From Spirochaetaceae bacterium (GTDB lineage: Bacteria; Spirochaetota; Spirochaetia; Treponematales; Breznakiellaceae): a DNA stretch of 5,310 bases. How positions within the stretch are numbered: the stretch's first letter is position 1; each line of letters starts with the position of its first letter. The stretch covers positions 1 to 5,310 of the forward strand of contig JAITNZ010000023.1 in the NCBI GenBank assembly GCA_031290205.1, read 5' to 3'. Positions 1-5,222 of this stretch are shown piece after piece. A program made the position numbers and the translations under genes. Under the pieces are notes generated by a model. The model saw only the letters and a program-made list of their open reading frames with translations. It was not told where the DNA came from and did not search any database.

Positions 1-624
1 GGCTGCATCGTGCAGAACGTTGCCAGCCTGATAGCGGTTTCCGAAGCGTTCAATGTCTGGGACATCGACAAAAACGAGTGGAGCAACCACGGGCGCCCGC
101 TCATCAAGCGCGGGCTGACCGTTTCCGGCGGCGCCTGCGGCACTCCGCGGAATATCGTTGCCCCCATCGGCACGATTCTGGCGGATTTACCCCCCGAATA
201 TTTTGGGGTCGATTACGGCACACTCGAAAAAATCATCTTCGGCGGACCGATGATGGGCGTCGCCGTTCCCCACCTCAACATTCCGATTCAGAAGAACACG
301 TCGGGCATCAATTTTTTGACGGCGGCGGAAACCTACGCCGATGCGGAAGGCTACTGTATCCGGTGCGGGCGCTGTATCAAAGACTGTAGTATGCGCCTCT
401 ATCCGGTGCTGATGAACAATGCGCTGGAAGCGGCGGACTTTGACGAAGCGGAGAAAATCGGGCTGATGGACTGTATCGAATGTGGTTCCTGCACGTTCAA
501 CTGTCCGGCGCGGATACGCCTCGTTCAGCGTTTTCGGGTCGGCAAGTTCAAGCTGCGCAACCATATTGCGGCAAAAGCTGCTGCCGCCAAAGCAAAAGAA
601 GAAGCCGCAAAGGCAAAGGGGTAG
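1..624 (+). CDS. rnfC: Electron transport complex subunit RnfC, C-terminal part (5' end outside window)
   Basis: RnfC is the peripheral cytoplasmic subunit of the Rnf complex that passes electrons to NAD+. The reading frame is open from base 1, so the gene is truncated by the window edge. The GTG at 10 is an internal valine codon, not a start. The 207 codons seen cover the end of the flavin/NAD-binding region, a SLBB-like stretch (codons 32-63, with RPLIKRGLTVSGG and IGTILADL), the family motif IFGGPMMG (79-86), and two [4Fe-4S] motifs. The first motif has Cys at codons 119, 122, 125 and 129; the second has Cys at 158, 161, 164 and 168 and ends in CP. The first motif is followed by Ser rather than the usual Pro. 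The protein ends in a short Ala/Lys-rich helical tail. The N-terminal NADH/FMN-binding domain is outside the window. The stop codon TAG overlaps the ribosome binding site of rnfD. Confidence 0.96.
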   Translation, partial: GCIVQNVASLIAVSEAFNVWDIDKNEWSNHGRPLIKRGLTVSGGACGTPRNIVAPIGTILADLPPEYFGVDYGTLEKIIFGGPMMGVAVPHLNIPIQKNTSGINFLTAAETYADAEGYCIRCGRCIKDCSMRLYPVLMNNALEAADFDEAEKIGLMDCIECGSCTFNCPARIRLVQRFRVGKFKLRNHIAAKAAAAKAKEEAAKAKG

Positions 625-633
625 GAGGAAAAT

Positions 634-1716
634 ATGGCAGAAAACGAAAATAAACCCAAACTGCTCTGGCTGCAATCCAGCCCTCATGTCGTGCGTAGCG
701 ACAATGTGCCCGCCATCATGTCGCGGGTGATTATCGCGCTGTTACCGGCAACGGTCTTCGGCGTGGTGCTCTTCGGGATAAGCGCGCTGCTCAACATCGT
801 CGTCGCGGTCGCCTCGGCGGTCATTGGCGAGGCGCTTTTCAGGCGCATCACCCGGCAAGATATTCGGATTAAGGACTGTTCGGCAGTCGTAACCGGCTTG
901 CTCCTCGCCCTCGTCCTCCCGCCGTCGACGCCGCTCTGGATGACGGCTCTCGGCGCACTCTTCGCGATCATCGTCGCGAAGGAATTTTTCGGCGGGCTCG
1001 GGGGGAACGTCTTCAATCCGGCGCTCATCGGGCGCGCATTCCTCTTGATGAGCTTTCCGGCGGCGCTTACCACCTGGCTCAAGCCGACGGGGATACACAC
1101 GCCGCTCTTATTCAACAACGCCGACCCGGCGATTCTCGACGCCTTCACGACGGCGACGCCGCTCGGTATTTTGAAGGAAGGAGTCACGGCAACGGCGGAC
1201 GGGATTTCCCACGCGTCGGGTACGCTCGGCGCCGTTGAGTCCAGCCTCCACGCCGGCTCCTACGGGGATATGTTCAAGGACTTATTCTTGGGGAACTACG
1301 CGGGCTGCATCGGCGAAACATCAGTCTTGCTGATACTCTTAGGCGGCATATTCCTCCTTATTACCAAGACCATTGACTGGCGCGCGCCGGTCGGGATGCT
1401 CGCTTCGGCGTTCGTCTTCTCGCTGGTCGTCGGGCTGAACCCGATTTTCACGCTGCTTTCCGGCGGGCTTGTGTTCGGCGCGGTGTTTATGGCGACGGAC
1501 TACACGACGACGCCGGTTACCGGCGCGGGCAAGCTGATTTTCGGCATTGGCGCGGGGCTCATCGTCGTGCTGATACGAAAGTTCGGCAACTACCCTGAAG
1601 GCGTGATGTTCAGCATCCTGATTATGAATGCGGCGACGCCCTTCTTGAACGGGCTGTTGCATAAAAAATACGGGTTTGCGGCGCCGAAAAAGGGCGCGAA
1701 GGAGGGAGCAAAATGA
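634..1716 (+). CDS. rnfD: Ion-translocating Rnf complex membrane subunit RnfD (covalent-FMN subunit)
   Basis: RnfD is a polytopic inner-membrane subunit, homologous to NqrB, that carries covalent FMN and takes part in ion translocation. At 360 residues it is of normal family length. About ten hydrophobic segments are visible, roughly five between residues 29 and 146 and five between 228 and 342, with a hydrophilic loop between them. Recognisable motifs are GGLGGNVFNPA (120-130), the flavin site DAFTTATPLG (169-178), IGETS (226-230), MATDYTTTPVTGAGKLIFG (286-304) and GNYPEG (318-323). Thr175 (codon at 1156) is the expected FMN acceptor. The motif reads T-T-A-T instead of the usual S/T-G-A-T, but the Asp six residues before the Thr is present. 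The start is ATG at 634, with AGGAGG at 623-628 five bases upstream, overlapping the rnfC stop. The C-terminus is Lys-rich. The stop overlaps the rnfG start in ATGA. Confidence 0.97.
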   Translation: MAENENKPKLLWLQSSPHVVRSDNVPAIMSRVIIALLPATVFGVVLFGISALLNIVVAVASAVIGEALFRRITRQDIRIKDCSAVVTGLLLALVLPPSTPLWMTALGALFAIIVAKEFFGGLGGNVFNPALIGRAFLLMSFPAALTTWLKPTGIHTPLLFNNADPAILDAFTTATPLGILKEGVTATADGISHASGTLGAVESSLHAGSYGDMFKDLFLGNYAGCIGETSVLLILLGGIFLLITKTIDWRAPVGMLASAFVFSLVVGLNPIFTLLSGGLVFGAVFMATDYTTTPVTGAGKLIFGIGAGLIVVLIRKFGNYPEGVMFSILIMNAATPFLNGLLHKKYGFAAPKKGAKEGAK

Positions 1717-2417
1717 GCGACATGATAAAAATGATCGCCGCCATCATCATATTCGCGACGGTAGCCTGTGTAGGGCTGGCGTTCGTCTATGACGGCACGA
1801 AAGAGACGATTGCGGTGAATAAAGCCGAAAAACTGAACAGTGCGCTGAAAGAGATTTTCCCCGATGCCGACAGCTTTCCCCCGATTAGCGGGAAACTTGA
1901 AAGCGGCAATCCGGCGGTGAATTTCGGCGACGCGTACAGGGCAACGAAGGGCGGCGCCGCTATCGGCATCGCGCTTAACGCCTCGGATACCGGCTTTAAC
2001 GATACGATAACGGCGCTGGTCGGCGTCGGCACGAACGGAAAAATTACCGGCGTCCGTATCCTGCAAAATACCGACACCCCGGGACTCGGCGCGAATGCCT
2101 CGTCCCCGACCTACTTTATTGATAAACCGGCGAACACGAAGACCTTTTACGGGCAGTTTACCGGAATGAGCGTGAACGACAATATCACGGTGAAGAAAGA
2201 CGGCGGGGCGGTCAACGCGATAACGGCGGCGACGATCACGAGCCGCGCCGTCTCGCTGCTCGTGTCTGAGGCTGGGAAAGCGGGCAGCGCGTGGCTTGCA
2301 CAAAACGGCGTTGCCGGCAACACGGCGCCTGAGGCGTCGCCTGAAGCGGCGCCCGAAGTGGAGCTTCAGGCGGTACCGGCGGTGCCTCAGGCACTTGAAA
2401 ACGGAGGTGCACAATGA
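1713..2417 (+). CDS. rnfG: Rnf complex FMN-binding subunit RnfG
   Basis: RnfG has one membrane anchor and an extracytoplasmic FMN-binding domain, in which FMN is attached by ApbE as a phosphoester to a threonine. Visible here are an N-terminal hydrophobic segment (about residues 7-26) and the family signature DTPGLGA (121-127). The flavinylation motif is NAITAATITS (168-177), with Thr174 (codon at 2232) as the predicted acceptor. Compared with the usual D-x-x-S/T-G-A-T, the Asp at -6 is Asn and the Gly is Ala. The last 30 or so residues (203-234) form a low-complexity Ala/Pro/Glu tail that makes the protein, at 234 aa, somewhat longer than many RnfG. The start ATG overlaps the rnfD stop (ATGA) and has AAGGAGG at 1699-1705, seven bases upstream. 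No ApbE gene is present in the window. Confidence 0.96.
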   Translation: MSDMIKMIAAIIIFATVACVGLAFVYDGTKETIAVNKAEKLNSALKEIFPDADSFPPISGKLESGNPAVNFGDAYRATKGGAAIGIALNASDTGFNDTITALVGVGTNGKITGVRILQNTDTPGLGANASSPTYFIDKPANTKTFYGQFTGMSVNDNITVKKDGGAVNAITAATITSRAVSLLVSEAGKAGSAWLAQNGVAGNTAPEASPEAAPEVELQAVPAVPQALENGGAQ

Positions 2418-3046
2418 AAAAATTAGCAACAATATTTTGCAACGGGCTTGTTAAAGAAAATCCGCTCTTGATTTTGATGATTGGGCTCTGTTCGAGCTTG
2501 GCGGTTACCACTGCGGTCTCTAACGGCATCGGCATGGGGCTCTCGATGACCTTCGTCCTCCTGGCATCCGAACTGGTTATCGGTCTGTTCAAAAAACTGA
2601 TACCCTCGTCGGTGCGCATACCGATATTCATCATCGTCATCGCGGCGTTTACCACCGTCATCGACTATGTGCTGCAAGCCTACTTCCCCGATCTTTCGGC
2701 GAGCATGGGGCTCTTCATTCCGCTGATCGTCGTAAACTGTATCATCATGGGGCGTGTCGAGGCGTTTGCGTCGAAAGTGCCGCTCGTTCAGGTGATTCCC
2801 GACGCTCTCGGAATGGGGCTGGGCTATACGTGGGTGCTGGCGGCGATTTCGCTTGTGCGGGAGCTGCTCGGTAACGGGTCGATTTTGGGCTACAATGTGC
2901 TGGGAGACGGCTACACGCCGATACTCTTCTTCGCGTTGCCGCCGGGAGGCTTCTTTATATTTGGCCTCTTTATCAGTCTAGGTCTCTTTATGAAGGCACG
3001 GCTCAGCGCCGCTCCGGTAAACAGAGACAAAATGGGGTGCTGCTGA
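2414..3046 (+). CDS. rnfE: Rnf complex membrane subunit RnfE
   Basis: RnfE belongs to the RnfA/RnfE (NqrD/NqrE) family. These are small membrane proteins of about six helices that pair as inverted-topology partners and together hold an iron-sulfur site in the membrane. The 210-residue length is normal. Family features seen are NPLLILMIGLCSSLAVTTAV (16-35) with Cys26, FIPLIVVNCIIMGRVEAFAS (101-120) with Cys109, SLVRELLGNGSILG (near 146-159), and the late LPPGGFFIFGL stretch. Cys26 and Cys109 are the expected metal-site ligands, contributed jointly with RnfA. The protein ends in Gly-Cys-Cys, a minor oddity whose role is unknown. The start ATG at 2414 overlaps the rnfG stop (ATGA), with GGAGG at 2403-2407 at six bases' spacing. 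The stop overlaps the rnfA start by one base. Confidence 0.96.
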   Translation: MKKLATIFCNGLVKENPLLILMIGLCSSLAVTTAVSNGIGMGLSMTFVLLASELVIGLFKKLIPSSVRIPIFIIVIAAFTTVIDYVLQAYFPDLSASMGLFIPLIVVNCIIMGRVEAFASKVPLVQVIPDALGMGLGYTWVLAAISLVRELLGNGSILGYNVLGDGYTPILFFALPPGGFFIFGLFISLGLFMKARLSAAPVNRDKMGCC

Positions 3047-3048
3047 TG
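3034..3048 (+). promoter_or_regulatory. Stop-start overlap coupling rnfE and rnfA
   Basis: The rnfE stop TGA (3044-3046) shares one base with the rnfA ATG (3046-3048). Upstream there is only a weak G-run (3034-3037), unlike the clear AGGAGG-type sites before rnfD, rnfG and rnfE. This arrangement suggests termination-reinitiation coupling, which would keep the RnfE:RnfA ratio close to one, as expected for proteins that pair. The overlap is seen directly; the coupling is inferred. Confidence 0.6.
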
Positions 3049-3621
3049 AACTTATTTTCAATCTTTTTTAAGGCTTTTTTAAGCGATAACATTGTTTTTA
3101 TGAGCTTTCTTGCCCTCTGTCCCTTCATCGGTATGTCAACCGATGTAAACAAGTCGGTCGGTATGGGCATAGCGGTGACGTTCGTTACCGTGCTGGCAAC
3201 CTGCGTTACCTGGCCCATTTATCGTTTTGTCCTCGAGCCGCTCGGGCTCGTGTTCCTTCAGACGCTCGGCTTCATACTCGTTATCGCCTCGCTCGTCCAG
3301 CTTGTCGAGTTCTACCTCAAGAAGTGCGTCCCCGGGCTCTACAGCTCGATGGGCATCTATCTGGCGCTGATAACGACAAACTGCGCGATTCTCTATGTTA
3401 CGCTGAACAATATTTCGCGTTCGTATAACTTTGGCGAATCGCTCGTCTACGCCCTCGGCGTAGCCCTCGGCTTCCTCCTGGCGCTTCTGCTCCTGGCGGG
3501 TGTCCGCAGCCGTATTAAAACGAGTCCGCTCCCCGCCTTTATGAAAGGAACGCCCGTCCTCTTTGTGTCGGCGTCCCTCCTCGCAATGGCGTTCATGGGT
3601 CTAGCCGGTCTGGTAAAGTGA
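3046..3621 (+). CDS. rnfA: Rnf complex membrane subunit RnfA
   Basis: RnfA is the partner of RnfE in the membrane core that carries electrons across the bilayer. I place the start at ATG 3046, giving 191 residues beginning MNLFSIFFKAFLSDNIVF. This matches the normal RnfA length and N-terminus and overlaps the rnfE stop as TGATG. A GTG at 3037 would add only three residues (V-L-L) and is less likely. Conserved features are FLALCPFIGMSTD (21-33) with Cys25, a hydrophobic helix at about 68-90, and YLALITTNCAIL (105-116) with Cys113. These two Cys are the expected iron-sulfur ligands. The Pro usual in the LPLITTNCAV motif is Ala here. No strong Shine-Dalgarno is seen before 3046, so translation probably depends on coupling to rnfE. 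Confidence 0.94.
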   Translation: MNLFSIFFKAFLSDNIVFMSFLALCPFIGMSTDVNKSVGMGIAVTFVTVLATCVTWPIYRFVLEPLGLVFLQTLGFILVIASLVQLVEFYLKKCVPGLYSSMGIYLALITTNCAILYVTLNNISRSYNFGESLVYALGVALGFLLALLLLAGVRSRIKTSPLPAFMKGTPVLFVSASLLAMAFMGLAGLVK

Positions 3622-3631
3622 GGTAGTTGAA

Positions 3632-4438
3632 ATGAATACAATTGTAATAACCGCGATTTTTGCCGCGTCTCTTGCCCTGATTTTGGGTATCCTCCTCGGC
3701 ATCTTCCGCAAAGTCTTCCACGTCGAAACTGATGTGCTGGTCGGTCTTATCCGCGAAACGCTTCCCGGAGCGAACTGCGGCGCTTGCGGCTTTCCCGGCT
3801 GCGACGGTTTTGCCGGCGCCGTCGCCGCGCACGAGGCTGAGCCAACCAAGTGCACGGTCTCCGACGCGGAAAACACGAAAAAGCGCGCCGCCCTCGTTGG
3901 CGGGAGCGCCGACGTTACCCCGAAGGTTGCCGTCCTCGCCTGTCGGGGCAGCTGCGACCACGCGAAGGACAAGGGCATCTACACCGGCGAAAAAAACTGC
4001 CGAGGCGCAAAAATCTCGTCCAATGGCACGAAGGCTTGTTCCTGGGGCTGTATCGGCTTCGGCGACTGCGTGAGCGTCTGCAAGTTCGACGCCATCAAGA
4101 TGGGAGAAGGCGGCATCCCCATCATCAACTGGGCAAAGTGCACCGGTTGCGGGATGTGCATAGCCGAATGTCCGCAGATGCTGCTCAAAGCGGTGCCACG
4201 CGCACGAAAAGGCACGATGGCATTCTGCCAGAACCGCAACACGAGAAAGCCCGAAGTCAAGAAAACCTGCGACTGGGGCTGCGGCAAATGCGGACTCTGC
4301 GCCAAAAAATGCCCCGAAGGAGCCATCACGATGGTCAACGGCATCCCCGAAGTCGACTACGCCAAGTGCAAATCAAGCGGCGTCTGCATCGAACAATGCC
4401 CGAATAAGGTTCTGCTCCCGCTGGAAATCCCCGCGTAG
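3632..4438 (+). CDS. rnfB: Rnf complex ferredoxin-oxidising subunit RnfB (multi-cluster Fe-S protein)
   Basis: RnfB is membrane-anchored and accepts electrons from reduced ferredoxin through a chain of [4Fe-4S] clusters. Residues 3-24 are a transmembrane anchor. Residues 46-74 form the RnfB/Fe-S (PF04060-type) domain, GANCGACGFPGCDGFA, with Cys49, 52, 57 and 74. Next comes a long clostridial-type Cys-rich stretch with Cys104, 108, 123, 136, 140, 146 and 150. Two further ferredoxin motifs follow: Cys170/173/176/180 and Cys217/220/223/227, both ending in CP. The final motif (246-257) reads KCKSSGVCIEQCP from Lys245, so Ser249 stands where the second Cys is expected. Cys150 is followed by Lys rather than the usual Pro. 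At 268 aa it is longer than proteobacterial RsxB and shorter than some clostridial RnfB. The start is ATG 3632, with GAGGT at 3620-3624 seven bases upstream. It is the last gene of the operon. Confidence 0.96.
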   Translation: MNTIVITAIFAASLALILGILLGIFRKVFHVETDVLVGLIRETLPGANCGACGFPGCDGFAGAVAAHEAEPTKCTVSDAENTKKRAALVGGSADVTPKVAVLACRGSCDHAKDKGIYTGEKNCRGAKISSNGTKACSWGCIGFGDCVSVCKFDAIKMGEGGIPIINWAKCTGCGMCIAECPQMLLKAVPRARKGTMAFCQNRNTRKPEVKKTCDWGCGKCGLCAKKCPEGAITMVNGIPEVDYAKCKSSGVCIEQCPNKVLLPLEIPA

Positions 4439-4450
4439 GAGCTATAAGAT

Positions 4451-4514
4451 TTTGTCCACAGATGGACACAGATAGACAGAGATGGGAGAGCTGAAATCTG
4501 TGTTCATCAGTGGA
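4451..4514. repeat. Palindromic repeat, copy A (just after rnfB)
   Basis: Arms 4455-4473 and 4496-4514 are inverted repeats of 19 bases. Seventeen pairs are Watson-Crick, one is G-U, and there is a single A-A mismatch; the loop is 22 bases. The outer 24 bases at 4451-4474 recur exactly at 5231-5254. The left arm repeats acagat at 4458 and 4468, with agagat at 4478, a 10-base period. It begins 12 bases after the rnfB stop, so in RNA it could form a stable 3' hairpin on the rnf transcript. No T-tract follows, so it is not a classic intrinsic terminator. It resembles dispersed intergenic repeats of REP or MITE type. Confidence 0.85.
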
Positions 4515-4536
4515 TTAAATCGGGTATCGGTCAATT

Positions 4537-4565
4537 ATTGCCATATGGGGGTGCAATTTATTTTT
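4537..4565 (+). terminator. Weak candidate terminator of the rnf operon
   Basis: A short stem, ATTGC (4537-4541) with GCAAT (4553-4557), is followed directly by TTATTTTT (4558-4565), about 100 bases after the rnfB stop. The stem is only five pairs with an 11-base loop, so this is a weak call. It could act together with the larger hairpin at 4455-4514. The T-rich stretch is also the start of the two-copy module described separately, so it may simply belong to that repeat. Confidence 0.25.
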
Positions 4566-4690
4566 CGGGGTAAATTCTAAAGTGACAGCTAAAATGCTAA
4601 CGGGGGGTCTGGGGGGGCACCTCGTCCCCCCAGCGGGGCGTTGCGGGGCGGCGCCCCGCCGAGGGGGGAGCGGCGCAATTTTGCGGCGCG
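4557..4690. repeat. GC-rich hairpin module, copy 1
   Basis: The module starts with a T-rich segment (4557-4576) that matches 4941-4960 at 19 of 20 bases. It continues with tgctaacggggggtct (4595-4610) and a hairpin, CTGGGGGG (4609-4616) with CCCCCCAG (4626-4633). A second hairpin is GCGGGGC (4643-4649) with GCCCCGC (4653-4659). The module ends with cgcaattttgcggcgcg (4674-4690), which is identical to 5096-5112. The ordered shared blocks show it is one repeat unit rather than random GC-rich sequence. A further perfect 7-bp hairpin, AGGGGGA/TCCCCCT with a 4-base loop, lies immediately after it (4692-4709) and has no counterpart in copy 2. Confidence 0.8.
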
Positions 4691-4691
4691 T

Positions 4692-4709
4692 AGGGGGAGA
4701 CTTCCCCCT
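4692..4709. repeat. Short perfect G-tract hairpin
   Basis: AGGGGGA (4692-4698) pairs perfectly with TCCCCCT (4703-4709) across the loop GACT. It sits next to the end of GC-rich module copy 1 and may be an extension of it. No T-tract follows, so it is not called a terminator. Confidence 0.6.
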
Positions 4710-4781
4710 CCTCTACTGGATTACTACCATAGTGCCGCCTGATTTACCCAGAATTTGGAAGTGCACCCAAAAGCCATCCCC

Positions 4782-4800
4782 CTGTGGACAAATTCTTAAT
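4782..4800 (-). repeat. Inverted 19-base fragment of the palindromic repeat family
   Basis: The reverse complement of 4782-4800 is attaagaatttgtccacag, identical to 5223-5241 on the + strand, the left boundary of palindrome copy B. This ties the middle of the spacer to the same family in the opposite orientation. The acagat series does not continue to its left, so it is an isolated end of the element. Confidence 0.75.
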
Positions 4801-4816
4801 ACGCTCGGCATGAAAT

Positions 4817-4843
4817 CACACCCGCTTCACAAGGGGGCGTGTG
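4817..4843. repeat. Imperfect hairpin
   Basis: CACAC (4817-4821) pairs with GTGTG (4839-4843). Inner CC/GG and CTT/AAG pairs close a three-base loop, with one mismatch and a small bulge. No role is apparent and no T-tract follows. Confidence 0.35.
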
Positions 4844-4909
4844 GTATCAAAACTCCTTTCACATCGAATATGAAGGGCAAAAAGAATTCAGTATCGGAGC
4901 CTGCCTGTT

Positions 4910-4949
4910 CCTCAGCGACCGCTGCTTGCGGCGGGGATTTTTTATTTTT
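4910..4949 (+). terminator. Weak terminator-like hairpin with T-tract
   Basis: CCGC (4919-4922) can pair with GCGG (4928-4931), and CCTC (4910-4913) with GGGG (4933-4936) across an unequal internal loop. A run of six T, an A and five T follows (4938-4949). The stem is short and interrupted, and no gene ends just upstream on the + strand. The T-tract overlaps the start of GC-rich module copy 2. This is a low-confidence call. Confidence 0.25.
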
Positions 4950-5112
4950 CGTGGTAAATTCAAAATTGCTAACGGGGGGTCTGGGGGGCACTATGCCCCC
5001 CAGTGGGGGCGTAAAGTTTACTTGTCCTGCGCTACGCCGTGCTAGATTAATTGCGTAAACACCCTATCGGGTGCTATTATTGGGCGGGGTAGCGACGCAA
5101 TTTTGCGGCGCG
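4941..5112. repeat. GC-rich hairpin module, copy 2
   Basis: This is the second copy of the module at 4557-4690. Its T-rich head is 4941-4960, followed by tgctaacggggggtct (4967-4982). The hairpin is CTGGGGGGC (4981-4989) with GCCCCCCAG (4995-5003), nine perfect pairs with a five-base loop. The end block cgcaattttgcggcgcg is at 5096-5112. Between the hairpin and the end block the two copies differ in length and sequence. Copy 2 has a small CACCC/GGGTG hairpin at 5060-5073 instead of the second G-rich hairpin. The pairing arms are kept while loop and interior diverge, which suggests that the hairpin itself is conserved. Confidence 0.78.
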
Positions 5113-5130
5113 GCGCGCTGATAACGCCTT

Positions 5131-5158
5131 CTGAACAGCGGCTTTCGCTGGCGCTCAG
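5131..5158. repeat. Small hairpin
   Basis: CAGCG (5136-5140) pairs with CGCTG (5146-5150) across a five-base loop. An outer CTGA/TCAG pair (5131-5134 with 5155-5158) extends it. It is not followed by a T-tract and no role is evident. Confidence 0.35.
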
Positions 5159-5222
5159 CAATTACGAATTCGAAAATTAACCACGAACGGTACGAACAAA
5201 TCGCAACTACGCGGGCGACCGC

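Noticed and set aside
1590..2432. A 280-codon antisense open frame over rnfG
   Set aside because: It is a shadow of the GC-rich codon bias of rnfG. The sense strand encodes a clear RnfG with family motifs, and the antisense product is Arg-rich and featureless.
3037..3045. GTG at 3037 as the rnfA start
   Set aside because: It adds only V-L-L before the conserved MNLF N-terminus. ATG 3046 overlaps the rnfE stop and gives the usual 191-residue RnfA.
1..4438. Nqr (NADH:quinone reductase) rather than Rnf
   Set aside because: The presence of the multi-cluster RnfB and a Cys-motif-bearing RnfC, and the absence of NqrA and NqrF, identify this as Rnf.
4839..5045. A 68-codon + strand frame whose first part (SFHIEYEGQKEFSIGACLF) looks somewhat protein-like
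   Set aside because: It starts at GTG inside a hairpin with no ribosome binding site, and its second half is repeat module. It could be a gene remnant, but nothing recognisable supports that.
4582..5058. A 158-codon open frame on the + strand, starting at GTG
   Set aside because: No ribosome binding site is seen, its start lies inside the repeat module, and LTGGLGG appears twice only because the GC-rich repeat is translated in the same frame. Composition is not protein-like overall.
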